NCBI GenBank assembly: GCA_016707705.1
Contig: JADJHD010000007.1
Coordinates: 124,001-188,000, forward strand
From: Bacteroidales bacterium
Lineage (GTDB): Bacteria > Bacteroidota > Bacteroidia > Bacteroidales > UBA4417
Direction: 5' to 3'
DNA: 64,000 bases
Positions within the stretch are counted from its first letter, which is position 1; the number at the start of each line of letters is the position of its first letter. The notes under the pieces are model-generated. The model saw nothing but the letters and a program-made list of their open reading frames with translations. It searched no databases and was not told where the DNA came from. Shown one piece after another: positions 1-9,554 of this stretch. The position numbers and the translations under genes were made by a program.

Positions 1-1
1 G

Positions 2-3000
2 TACTCAACGGATTTTCAGACTTTACAGTCCAGCACTTATAATACCTGGCATAATGTTACGGTAGTTAGAAATGGATCGAGCAGCAAGGTTAGCTTTGAT
101 AATAATAACTACAGTCCACTTACCGCAATTTCAGGCGGAACAGGAAAATTTCGCTTTGGATTGTATTTTGCGACCAAACAATATATTGATAATGTAAGGG
201 TTAGGGCATGGGAAGGATTTGACCCGACAAGCAGTCTGGGCACAGAACAAATTCAGACTCCTCCTGCTGCACCAGTTCTGGTTTCACCAGCAAACGGCTC
301 AGTTGGCAATTCCTTGAACCCTACATTCAGCTGGGAGCCCTCTTTCTCAGCGACTGAATATCATTTCCAACTTTCGGTTACACCCAATTTCCTTTTTGTG
401 CTGGATATTACCGGAATTACGACCAACTTCGTTGAAGTTACCGGATTATCAAGCAATACAACCTATTACTGGAGAGTTAAAGCCGGAAGTCCACGTGGCT
501 TTGGCGACTGGTCAGATGCATGGAGTTTTGTTACCTGTCCAAATGCCCCAACAATCTCTGCAGGCCCCGATCAGCAAGTTTGTGCTGACGCCGGAACAGT
601 TACAATGGCAGGATTTTCTTTCAGCCATGCCAGCGGTGCAAGCTGGTCAGGTGGAAGCGGAAGCTGGAATGGAAACATCTACACTCCTACTCCAACTGAA
701 GTCAGCAATGGTACTGTAACTCTCACCTATACAACCAACACAGCCGCTCCCTGCGGAGATGTCAGCGAAGATATGGTTGTTACCTTTATAGCTAATCCAG
801 TGGCTACCTGGACAAATCTACTTACCGACCAATGTATCACCTCAAACACATACACACTTGTTGAAGGAAGTCCCGCAGGCGGAATCTTCAGTGGTGTTGG
901 TGTTACTGGATCCAATTTCGATGCAACTATTGCCGGAACCGGAAGCCATACTATTTATTACACCTATACCGACCCTGCAACAAATTGCAGCTCTACTGCA
1001 AGCAACACCATTGTTGTGCGCGATCTTCCAGTTGTAACTTCTGGAACCTATGGACCTGTATGCATTGATGCAGCTGATATTACACTTGCTGGTGCACCTG
1101 CTGGTGGAAGCTGGGCAGGCAACGGAGTTTCAGGCACAATTGAAACAGGATTCGTTTTTGATCCTTCTGCAGGAACCCAAACTCTTACCTATTCATATAC
1201 TGATGCCTATTCCTGCTCCAATTCGGCACAGGTTACAATCAATGTAAATGCATTGCCTTCAGTAGACGCTGGTACATATTCAGCAGTTTGTTCTGATGCA
1301 TCAGATATTATTCTTGGTGGCACACCCGCTGGCGGAACCTGGACAGGAACCGGAGTTTCCGGTACAATTGAGACAGGATTCGTTTTCGATCCTTCAGCAG
1401 GATCACAGTCGCTAACGTATACTTACACCGATGGAAACAGTTGTGCAAATTCAGCTACAACAAGCATAACCATAAATGAATTACCAGTCCTGAATCCAGG
1501 AACATACGCAGCAGTTTGTGCAGATGCAGCAGATGTTGCATTGAGCGCTACTCCTGCAGGAGGCAGCTGGACAGGAACAGGAGTTTCCGGCAGCATTGAG
1601 TCAGGTTTCACATTTGACCCATCCTCCGGCACACAAACTCTAACCTACACCTATTCTGATGTAAACTCATGCAGCAATACTGCACAGGTTACCATCACGG
1701 TAAATGAATTACCGGTATTAAGCACCGGATCCTATGGCCCTGTATGCATAAATGCAGCAGATGTTGCACTTGCCGGAACACCAGCAGGTGGTACCTGGTC
1801 AGGTACAGGCGTTTCAGGAAGTATCGAAAGCGGATTCGTTTTTGATCCTTCAGCCGGCTCACAGATACTCACTTACTCATATACAGATGGCAATTCCTGT
1901 TCAAACACTGCACAGGCAAGCATCCTTGTAAATGACCTTCCTGAAGTTTCAGCCGGAACATATGCAGCAGTCTGCGTAAACGATGCCGACGTTGTACTGG
2001 GTGGTACCCCAACCGGTGGTATCTGGACTGGAATCGGAGTTTCAGGAAGTGTTGAGACAGGATTTGTTTTTGACCCTTCAGCAGGAACTCAGGAACTAAG
2101 CTACACTTATACTGATGGAAATAGCTGTTCAAACACAGCTGTTATCACCTTAACCGTTGAATCAGTACCAACCGTTACAGCCGGAACTTACGGACCAGCT
2201 TGTATCAATTCACTTCCGATTGTCCTTTCAGGCTCACCAGCGGGTGGATCATGGACAGGAACAGGAGTTAGCGGTAATATTAATGATGGGTTCACTTTCG
2301 ATCCTTCAAACGGAACTCAGACCTTAACCTATTCCTTCACTTCAGGCATCTCATGCCTTGTTGAGGATCAGGCTACAATATTGGTGAACACACTCCCATC
2401 AGTTGATGCCGGAACATACACATCTGTTTGTGTTGATGCTGCTGATGTTACCCTTGCAGGTAGCCCTGCAGGCGGAACATGGACAGGAACCGGTGTAAGC
2501 GGATCAGTTGAGACAGGATTTGTTTTTGATCCATCAAACGGAACTCAGACATTAACCTATTCCTATACCGATGGCAACAGCTGCACAAACAGCGCACAAG
2601 CCATCATAACAGTTCTGGATCTTCCAATAGTATCAGCAGGCAGTTATGGACCAATTTGCATCAATGATGCAGACCTTACACTGGGCGGTTCTCCGATTGG
2701 TGGAGTATGGACTGGTACAGGCGTTAGCGGAACAATTGAAACAGGATTTGTTTTTGATCCTTCAAATGGAACACAAACACTCACCTACACTTATACTGAT
2801 GGCAACAACTGTGCTAATTCAGCTCAGGTTATTATTAACGTTGAATCAGTTCCTACAGTTGTAGCTGGAACTTATGGACCAGCATGCCTGAATGGCTTTC
2901 CTTTTGGGCTCAATGGCACCCCAGCAGGCGGAACATGGACAGGAACCGGAGTAACAGGTTCAGTTGAAACCGGATTCGTATTTGATCCTGCTGTTGGAAC

Positions 3001-4231
3001 CCAGACCTTAACCTATACCTACACTTCAGGAGTCACATGCTCAAGCAGCGATCAGACAACTGTTATTGTAAACAGTTTGCCGGTTGTTGAAGCCGGAACT
3101 TACTCACCGGTTTGTATAAATGACCTTGCTGTAGTTCTTGCAGGTTCACCTGCAGGAGGCAGTTGGTCTGGCAATGGAGTTTCCGGAAGTATTGAAAGCG
3201 GCTTCGTATTTGATCCTTCAGCTGGAACCCAGACACTAACCTATTTATTTACTGATGGAAATTTCTGCTCAAACAGCGCTCAAACCAGTATAACTGTTCT
3301 GGATCTTCCGGTTGTAGAAGCCGGAAATTATGGGCCTCTCTGCATAAACTCCTTACCTATCAACCTGCTTGGCTCACCAGCCGGTGGAGAATGGACAGGA
3401 AACGGAGTTGCAGGTACCATAGAATCAGGATATACATTTGATCCTTCAGTAGGAACCAAGACCCTTATTTACACTTATACCGACGGTAATTCCTGCAAGA
3501 ATACCAGTTCAGCAACAATAGTTGTAAATGAACTTCCGGTTGTGACCGCAGGTTCATATGGTCCAGTTTGTCTGAATGCATCCAATATTATACTTGCAGG
3601 ATCACCTGCAGGCGGAATTTGGTCAGGTACCGGTGTTTCAGGTAGCATTGAGAGCGGTTTCGTTTTCGATCCTTCAGCAGGTTCACAGACCCTTACCTAT
3701 AGCTATACTGATGGCAATTTCTGCAGTAATTCAGAAGCCACATCCATAGTAGTAAATGATTTGCCTGTAATCATCACCGGCAACTACGGCCCGGTTTGTA
3801 TAGATGCTGCAGACATTTTACTAGGTGGTTCACCGGTTGGAGGAACATGGACAGGAAATGGTATTTCAGGAAGTATTGAAGGCGGTTTCTATTTTGACCC
3901 ATCAGCAGGAACTCAGATTCTCACCTATACCTATGTTGATGCAAATTCATGCAGCAACAATGAAAAGACTACCATTACAGTTGACCCACTCCCAACACTT
4001 GATTTGGGAAGCTATAATAATATATGCACCGGCTCATCAGCTGTGGCATTATCAGCTACACCTGCAGGCGGTACATGGGCAGGTATCGGTGTTTCAGGTA
4101 GCATTGAAAGCGGTTTCGTTTTCGATCCTTCTGCTGGCACACAGACACTCACCTATTCCTATACCGATGGAAATACCTGCTCAAATACTGCTCAGGTGAC
4201 CATCACCGTAAATGAGCTGCCTGTTGTTTAA
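2..4231 (+). CDS. Giant Ig-like repeat adhesin, 5'-partial front fragment
   Basis: The frame is open from base 2, so the gene starts left of the window; the TTG at 161 is not a credible start. The first ~70 residues look like the end of a concanavalin/LamG or DUF2341-type domain (ends DNVRVRAW). A fibronectin III-like domain (about 242-535) and two looser Ig/PKD-like modules (about 540-1021) follow, then 14 Ig-like units of 76 residues. Each unit has the pattern LPxVxAGxY..VC..AAD..L.G.PAGG.W.G.GVSG.IE.GFVFDPS.G.Q.LTY.YTDGNSC and two conserved Cys that could pair. The frame ends at TAA 4229-4231, where sister units read TCA (Ser), so this is not a natural C-terminus. The continuation is at 4522-8907. 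The role is inferred: a surface or secreted adhesin. Confidence 0.85.
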   Translation, partial: YSTDFQTLQSSTYNTWHNVTVVRNGSSSKVSFDNNNYSPLTAISGGTGKFRFGLYFATKQYIDNVRVRAWEGFDPTSSLGTEQIQTPPAAPVLVSPANGSVGNSLNPTFSWEPSFSATEYHFQLSVTPNFLFVLDITGITTNFVEVTGLSSNTTYYWRVKAGSPRGFGDWSDAWSFVTCPNAPTISAGPDQQVCADAGTVTMAGFSFSHASGASWSGGSGSWNGNIYTPTPTEVSNGTVTLTYTTNTAAPCGDVSEDMVVTFIANPVATWTNLLTDQCITSNTYTLVEGSPAGGIFSGVGVTGSNFDATIAGTGSHTIYYTYTDPATNCSSTASNTIVVRDLPVVTSGTYGPVCIDAADITLAGAPAGGSWAGNGVSGTIETGFVFDPSAGTQTLTYSYTDAYSCSNSAQVTINVNALPSVDAGTYSAVCSDASDIILGGTPAGGTWTGTGVSGTIETGFVFDPSAGSQSLTYTYTDGNSCANSATTSITINELPVLNPGTYAAVCADAADVALSATPAGGSWTGTGVSGSIESGFTFDPSSGTQTLTYTYSDVNSCSNTAQVTITVNELPVLSTGSYGPVCINAADVALAGTPAGGTWSGTGVSGSIESGFVFDPSAGSQILTYSYTDGNSCSNTAQASILVNDLPEVSAGTYAAVCVNDADVVLGGTPTGGIWTGIGVSGSVETGFVFDPSAGTQELSYTYTDGNSCSNTAVITLTVESVPTVTAGTYGPACINSLPIVLSGSPAGGSWTGTGVSGNINDGFTFDPSNGTQTLTYSFTSGISCLVEDQATILVNTLPSVDAGTYTSVCVDAADVTLAGSPAGGTWTGTGVSGSVETGFVFDPSNGTQTLTYSYTDGNSCTNSAQAIITVLDLPIVSAGSYGPICINDADLTLGGSPIGGVWTGTGVSGTIETGFVFDPSNGTQTLTYTYTDGNNCANSAQVIINVESVPTVVAGTYGPACLNGFPFGLNGTPAGGTWTGTGVTGSVETGFVFDPAVGTQTLTYTYTSGVTCSSSDQTTVIVNSLPVVEAGTYSPVCINDLAVVLAGSPAGGSWSGNGVSGSIESGFVFDPSAGTQTLTYLFTDGNFCSNSAQTSITVLDLPVVEAGNYGPLCINSLPINLLGSPAGGEWTGNGVAGTIESGYTFDPSVGTKTLIYTYTDGNSCKNTSSATIVVNELPVVTAGSYGPVCLNASNIILAGSPAGGIWSGTGVSGSIESGFVFDPSAGSQTLTYSYTDGNFCSNSEATSIVVNDLPVIITGNYGPVCIDAADILLGGSPVGGTWTGNGISGSIEGGFYFDPSAGTQILTYTYVDANSCSNNEKTTITVDPLPTLDLGSYNNICTGSSAVALSATPAGGTWAGIGVSGSIESGFVFDPSAGTQTLTYSYTDGNTCSNTAQVTITVNELPVV

Positions 4232-4585
4232 GCAGGTACCTATGCAGCTGTTTGTGCTGATGCTGCTGACCTTATCCTCGGCGGAACTCCTGCCGGTGGC
4301 ACCTGGTCAGGTAACGGTGTTTCAGGAAGCATTGAAAGCGGCTTCGTTTTCGATCCTTCAACTGGTTCACAGACACTCACCTATTCCTATACCGATGGAA
4401 ATACCTGTTCAAACTCTGCTCAGGTTGCCATCACCGTGAATGAACTCCTGTTATTAATGCAGGAAGCTTTGCAGCAGTTTTGCGTTGATGCAGCTGATGT
4501 TGTTCCTGGCAGGCTCACCTGTTGGTGGAGGCTGGACAGGTACCGGTGTTTCAGGAAGCATTGAAAGCGGTTTCGTTTTTCGATC
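4214..4585 (+). other. Damaged repeat unit: nonsense change plus four indels
   Basis: Comparison with near-identical sister units shows TCA changed to TAA at 4229-4231, one C missing near 4446-4448, an extra T near 4478-4481, an extra C near 4504-4507 and an extra T near 4575-4580, plus substitutions near 4469 and 4528-4531. The indels sum to +2, which is exactly the shift between the upstream and downstream reading frames. All lesions lie within about 350 bp of a 7-kb array that is otherwise open. This fits a local consensus or assembly error in a collapsed repeat at least as well as a real pseudogene. Confidence 0.85.
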
Positions 4586-7500
4586 CTTCTGCTGGTTCAC
4601 AGACTCTCACCTATTCCTATACCGATGGAAACACCTGTTCAAACTCTGCACAGGTAACCATCACTGTTAATGAGCTGCCTGTTATTAATGCAGGAAGCTA
4701 TGCAGCAGTTTGCGTTGATGCAGCTGATGTTGTTCTTGCAGGTTCCCCTGTAGGCGGTACCTGGACAGGTACCGGTGTTTCAGGTAGCATTGAAAGCGGT
4801 TTCGTTTTCGATCCTTCTGCTGGTTCACAGACTCTCACTTATTCCTATACCGATGGAAACACCTGTTCAAACTCTGCACAGGTAACCATCACTGTTAATG
4901 ATCTGCCTGTTGTTTCAGCAGGTACCTATGCAGCTGTTTGTGCTGATGCTGCTGACCTTATCCTCGGCGGAACTCCTGCCGGTGGCACCTGGTCAGGTAA
5001 CGGTGTTTCAGGAAGCATTGAAAGCGGCTTCGTTTTCGATCCTTCAACTGGCTCACAGACACTCACCTATTCCTATACCGATGGAAACACCTGTTCAAAC
5101 TCTGCTCAGGTTGCCATCACCGTGAATGAACTCCCTGTTATTAATGCAGGAAGCTATGCAGCAGTTTGTGTTGATGCAGCTGATGTTGCTCTGGCAGGCT
5201 CACCTGTTGGTGGCAGCTGGACAGGTACCGGTGTTTCAGGTAGCATCGAAAGCGGTTTCGTTTTCGATCCTTCTGCTGGTTCACAGACTCTCACCTATTC
5301 CTATACCGATGGAAATACCTGTTCAAACTCTGCACAGGTAACCATCACTGTTAATGAGCTGCCTGTTATTAATGCAGGAAGCTATGCAGCAGTTTGCATT
5401 GATGCAGCTGATGTTGTTCTGGCAGCTTCACCTGTTGGTGGCAGCTGGACAGGCAATGGCGTTTCAGGAAGCATTGAAAGCGGTTTCGTTTTCGATCCTT
5501 CTGCTGGCACTCAGACACTCACCTATTCCTATACCGATGGAAATACCTGTTCAAATACTGCTCAGGTGACCATCACCGTAAATGATCTGCCTGTTGTTTC
5601 AGCAGGTACCTACGCAGCTGTTTGTGCTGATGCTGCTGACCTTATCCTCGGCGGAACTCCTGCCGGTGGCACCTGGTCAGGTAACGGTGTTTCAGGAAGC
5701 ATTGAAAGCGGTTTCGTTTTCGATCCTTCAACTGGCTCACAGACACTCACCTATTCCTATACCGATGGAAATACCTGTTCAAACTCTGCTCAGGTTGCCA
5801 TCACCGTGAATGAACTTCCTGTTATTAATGCAGGAAGCTATGCAGCAGTTTGCGTTGATGCAGCTGATGTTGTTCTGGCAGGATCACCAGCTGGTGGAAC
5901 ATGGACAGGTACCGGTGTTTCAGGAAGTATTGAAAGCGGTTTCGTTTTCGATCCTTCTGCTGGCTCACAGACACTCACCTATTCCTATACCGATGGAAAC
6001 ACCTGTTCAAACTCTGCACAGGTAACCATCACTGTTAATGAGCTGCCTGTTATTAATGCAGGAAGCTATGCAGCAGTTTGCGTTGATGCAGCTGATGTTG
6101 TTCTGGCAGCTTCACCACTTGGTGGCAGCTGGACCGGCAATGGTGTATCCGGTAGCATTGAAAGCGGTTTCGTTTTCGATCCTTCTGCTGGCACACAGAC
6201 ACTCACCTATTCCTATACCGATGGAAATACCTGCTCAAATACTGCTCAGGTGACCATCACCGTAAATGATCTGCCTGTTGTTTCAGCAGGTACCTATACA
6301 GCTGTTTGTGCTGATGCTGCTGACCTTATCCTCGGCGGAACTCCTGCCGGTGGTACCTGGTCAGGTAACGGTGTTTCAGGAAGCATTGAAAGCGGTTTCG
6401 TTTTCGATCCTTCAACTGGTTCACAGACACTCACCTATTCCTATACCGATGGAAATACCTGTTCAAACTCTGCTCAGGTTGCCATCACCGTGAATGAACT
6501 CCCTGTTATTAATGCAGGAAGCTATGCAGCAGTTTGCGTTGATGCAGCTGATGTTGTTCTGGCAGGTTCCCCTGTAGGCGGTACCTGGACAGGTACCGGT
6601 GTTTCAGGAAGCATTGAAAGCGGTTTCGTTTTCGATCCTTCTGCTGGTTCACAGACTCTCACCTATTCCTATACCGATGGAAACACCTGTTCAAACTCTG
6701 CACAGGTAACCATCACTGTTAATGAGCTGCCTGTTATTAATGCAGGAAGCTATGCAGCAGTATGCATTGATGCAGCTGATGTTGTTCTGGCAGCTTCACC
6801 ACTTGGTGGCAGCTGGACCGGCAACGGTGTTTCAGGTAGCATTGAAAGCGGTTTCGTTTTCGATCCTTCTGCTGGCACACAGACACTCACCTATTCCTAT
6901 ACCGATGGAAATACCTGTTCAAATACTGCTCAGGTGACCATCACCGTGAATGAGCTTCCTGTTGTTTCAGCAGGTACCTACGCAGCTGTTTGTTCTGATG
7001 CTGCTGACCTTATCCTCGACGGAACTCCTGCCGGTGGCAGCTGGTCAGGTAACGGTGTTTCAGGAAGCATTGAAAGCGGTTTCGTTTTCGATCCTTCTTC
7101 AGGTTCACAGGCTCTCACCTATTCCTATACCGATGGAAACACCTGTTCAAACTCTGCTCAGGTTGCCATCACTGTGAATGAACTCCCTGTTATTAATGCA
7201 GGAAGCTATGCAGCAGTTTGCGTTGATGCAGCTGATGTTGTTCTGGCAGGCTCACCTGTTGGTGGCAGCTGGACAGGTACCGGTGTTTCAGGAAGCATTG
7301 AAAGCGGTTTCGTTTTCGATCCTTCTGCTGGCTCACAGACACTCACCTATTCCTATACCGATGGAAATACCTGTTCAAACTCTGCACAGGTAACCATCAC
7401 TGTTAATGAGCTGCCTGTTATTAATGCAGGAAGCTATGCAGCAGTTTGCATTGATGCAGCTGATGTTGTTCTGGCAGCGTCACCACTTGGTGGCAGCTGG

Positions 7501-8907
7501 ACCGGCAATGGTGTATCCGGCAGCATTGAAAGCGGTTTCGTTTTCGATCCTTCTGCTGGCACACAGACACTCACCTATTCCTATACCGATGGAAATACCT
7601 GTTCAAATACTGCTCAGGTGACCATCACCGTAAATGATCTGCCTGTTGTTTCAGCAGGTACCTATGCAGCTGTTTGTGCTGATGCTGCTGACCTTATCCT
7701 CGGCGGAACTCCTGCCGGTGGCACCTGGTCAGGTAACGGTGTTTCAGGAAGCATTGAAAGCGGCTTCGTTTTCGATCCTTCAACTGGTTCACAGACTCTC
7801 TCATACAGCTACACAGATGGAAATTCATGCCAGAATTCAGCTTCAACTCTTATAATTGTTAATGACCCTCCTGTTGTTAATGCAGGAAGCTATGCAGCAG
7901 TTTGTGTTGATGCAGCTGATGTTGTTCTGGCAGGCTCACCTGTTGGTGGAAGCTGGACAGGTACCGGTGTTTCAGGAAGCATTGAAAGCGGTTTCGTTTT
8001 CGATCCTTCTGCTGGCACACAGACTCTTACCTATGTATATTCATCAGTTAACGGATGTTCTGCATCAAGCCAGACAACTATCACAGTACATGCACTTCCA
8101 GTGGTTAGTGCCGGTACATATTCTGCAGTTCATGTAAGTGCTTCGCCAATAACCCTCTCAGGTATCCCGGCAGGCGGCACTTTCTCAGGACCGGGAGTCA
8201 GTGGCAATCAGTTTGATCCTTCAGTAACAGGTATCGGAATGTTCACTATTACCTATACCTACACAAATGGATTTGGCTGCAGCAATACAGCTACTTCACT
8301 GATAGTAGTCTATGATGGAACCAAATCACTCAGCATGAATCTGCTTCTTGAAGGATTGTACACAAGCGGCGGACAGATGCATGAGGCAGCAGATGAAAAT
8401 GGAATGAAATGGGGAGCCGGAATTGCAGATCATATTACTGTTGAACTGCATGATGCAGCAAACTACAATACAATTCTTTACACTAACAGTGCTGTAGAAT
8501 TAAGCACCAGCGGATCAGTTAATCTAAGCGGAGCCAATGGAATCCCTGCAATCCTGAATGGATCGTATTATATCACCATTAAGCATAGAAACAGCATTGA
8601 AACAACTACGGCAAATCCGGTTTCGTTCGGTGGAGCCAGCATCAGTTACAGTTTTGATGCTGCATCAAAGGCATTTGGTGACAATCTGCATCAAACTCTT
8701 GATGGTGCGTACGTTATCTATTGCGGAGATGTAAATCAGGATGGACTGGTTGACTCCAGTGATATGATTGAAGTTGATAATGAAACAGGCAATTTTGCAA
8801 CCGGCTATCTATCAATGGATGTTAATGGTGACGGGCTTGTTGACTCAACAGATATGATTCTGATTGATAATAATGTAACTGGATTCATCAGTGTAGTTTT
8901 ACCATAA
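4522..8907 (+). CDS. Giant Ig-like repeat adhesin, 3' fragment with dockerin-like end
   Basis: This continues the protein of 2-4231. Authentic frame resumes at about 4580 after the last indel; the residues encoded from 4522 are out-of-frame noise. It holds about 15 further Ig-like units of 76 residues, most nearly identical, then a final shorter unit in which the first Cys is lost (AVHVSA instead of AVC.DA). The last ~190 residues form a domain seen in other large Bacteroidota surface proteins: a beta-rich module with IKHRNSIET, then two calcium-binding dockerin-type repeats (DVNQDGLVDSSDM at about 8749 and DVNGDGLVDSTDM at about 8818). No T9SS type A tail is evident; the dockerin-like domain forms the C-terminus. 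With 2-4231 it would make a protein of at least 2,900 residues. Confidence 0.85.
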   Translation: MVEAGQVPVFQEALKAVSFFDPSAGSQTLTYSYTDGNTCSNSAQVTITVNELPVINAGSYAAVCVDAADVVLAGSPVGGTWTGTGVSGSIESGFVFDPSAGSQTLTYSYTDGNTCSNSAQVTITVNDLPVVSAGTYAAVCADAADLILGGTPAGGTWSGNGVSGSIESGFVFDPSTGSQTLTYSYTDGNTCSNSAQVAITVNELPVINAGSYAAVCVDAADVALAGSPVGGSWTGTGVSGSIESGFVFDPSAGSQTLTYSYTDGNTCSNSAQVTITVNELPVINAGSYAAVCIDAADVVLAASPVGGSWTGNGVSGSIESGFVFDPSAGTQTLTYSYTDGNTCSNTAQVTITVNDLPVVSAGTYAAVCADAADLILGGTPAGGTWSGNGVSGSIESGFVFDPSTGSQTLTYSYTDGNTCSNSAQVAITVNELPVINAGSYAAVCVDAADVVLAGSPAGGTWTGTGVSGSIESGFVFDPSAGSQTLTYSYTDGNTCSNSAQVTITVNELPVINAGSYAAVCVDAADVVLAASPLGGSWTGNGVSGSIESGFVFDPSAGTQTLTYSYTDGNTCSNTAQVTITVNDLPVVSAGTYTAVCADAADLILGGTPAGGTWSGNGVSGSIESGFVFDPSTGSQTLTYSYTDGNTCSNSAQVAITVNELPVINAGSYAAVCVDAADVVLAGSPVGGTWTGTGVSGSIESGFVFDPSAGSQTLTYSYTDGNTCSNSAQVTITVNELPVINAGSYAAVCIDAADVVLAASPLGGSWTGNGVSGSIESGFVFDPSAGTQTLTYSYTDGNTCSNTAQVTITVNELPVVSAGTYAAVCSDAADLILDGTPAGGSWSGNGVSGSIESGFVFDPSSGSQALTYSYTDGNTCSNSAQVAITVNELPVINAGSYAAVCVDAADVVLAGSPVGGSWTGTGVSGSIESGFVFDPSAGSQTLTYSYTDGNTCSNSAQVTITVNELPVINAGSYAAVCIDAADVVLAASPLGGSWTGNGVSGSIESGFVFDPSAGTQTLTYSYTDGNTCSNTAQVTITVNDLPVVSAGTYAAVCADAADLILGGTPAGGTWSGNGVSGSIESGFVFDPSTGSQTLSYSYTDGNSCQNSASTLIIVNDPPVVNAGSYAAVCVDAADVVLAGSPVGGSWTGTGVSGSIESGFVFDPSAGTQTLTYVYSSVNGCSASSQTTITVHALPVVSAGTYSAVHVSASPITLSGIPAGGTFSGPGVSGNQFDPSVTGIGMFTITYTYTNGFGCSNTATSLIVVYDGTKSLSMNLLLEGLYTSGGQMHEAADENGMKWGAGIADHITVELHDAANYNTILYTNSAVELSTSGSVNLSGANGIPAILNGSYYITIKHRNSIETTTANPVSFGGASISYSFDAASKAFGDNLHQTLDGAYVIYCGDVNQDGLVDSSDMIEVDNETGNFATGYLSMDVNGDGLVDSTDMILIDNNVTGFISVVLP
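4898..7633 (+). repeat. Higher-order repeat: four 684-bp blocks of A-B-C units
   Basis: Within the array the unit types recur in a fixed order. A reads VSAGTY..ADAADLILGG..WSGNG..DPSTG, B reads INAGSY..VDAADVVLAGSP..WTGTG..DPSAGSQ, and C reads INAGSY..DAADVVLAASP..WTGNG..DPSAGTQ. Block starts are 4898, 5582, 6266 and 6950, exactly 684 bp apart; a fifth A begins at 7634. This shows that three-unit blocks were duplicated as a whole, as by unequal crossing-over. Confidence 0.88.
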
Positions 8908-8915
8908 ATCATATA

Positions 8916-8950
8916 CCTCCGTACCGGAACTTATAATTCCGGTACGGGGG
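8916..8950 (+). terminator. Hairpin terminator after the adhesin gene
   Basis: A stem of about 14 bp (8916-8929 with 8937-8950, core CCGTACCGGAA/TTCCGGTACGG, one G-T pair) with a 7-nt loop starts 9 bp after the stop codon. It is followed by AATTTCTTTA, a weak T tract. Confidence 0.7.
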
Positions 8951-9037
8951 AATTTCTTTATTCATCTCAGACTATAAAAAGAGAACGCTTTACCAGATAA
9001 AGCAATAACGCAAAATACCTAAACTGAATTAAGACAA

Positions 9038-9150
9038 AAGGAAGGGCAAACCAGCATTTGACCTTCCTTGATTACCAATACCGCTAGGAAGAGCGACAGC
9101 CGGTCATTGATAGGGGATCTACGCCCTGATGCAGTGACTGGCTTTTTTGT
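9038..9150 (+). other. Structured spacer ending in an intrinsic-terminator-like hairpin
   Basis: The spacer 8908-9554 has no credible gene. It contains a perfect 8-bp stem (9038-9045 with 9062-9069, AAGGAAGG/CCTTCCTT) and then a longer hairpin: AGCCGGTCA (9098-9106) against TGACTGGCT (9135-9143) with one G-T pair, and a short inner AGGG/CCCT stem. Six T's follow at 9143-9148. It could be a small RNA with its own terminator or a second terminator for the adhesin transcript. No known riboswitch was recognised. Confidence 0.35.
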
Positions 9151-9554
9151 GCCTGCAGGCAGCTTGACAAACAAGAGGAATCAATTTGCTTTCTGACGGT
9201 TTACGTCCTTAATAGGCCAACTAATTAATCCTGGTTTGAAATCGTGGAATAGATCCTAAATACGGATGATTTCTATAGTATATTTCTTTAAAGTTATCTC
9301 CTCATTGCTATCAGTTTATGCAATGTTTAAAATAATCTGAAATCAAATTTACGAAGCAGCATAAGGCGATTCAATAAATGACTTTCTTTGATTTTAGTGA
9401 GGAACTACAGTTGCTATAAGTCCAGCAACCGGATTGATTCTTAAAAAGTAATTTGCCTCAAAGTATAAGGATTGTATTATCTGTAATATAGTCCCATAAA
9501 TTAGGAATAGCTCCTGTAATTGCGTACATTCACACTCTATACAAAGAAGATTAA

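Larger units (their letters stand above)
1022..8310 (+). repeat. Tandem coding repeat, 32 units of 228 bp
   Basis: About 7.3 kb of tandem repeats with a 228-bp (76-residue) period. The length divided by 228 gives 32 units, which agrees with counting the LPVV/LPVI unit starts. The first 14 units are diverged from each other; those from about 4214 onward are nearly identical in DNA. The gradient suggests old units on the N-terminal side and recent amplification on the C-terminal side. Confidence 0.92.

Noticed and set aside
4898..8137. Regular 71-75 codon frames in the +1 phase of the adhesin repeats
   Set aside because: They recur at 228 bp because the true gene repeats; they are shadows of the adhesin frame.
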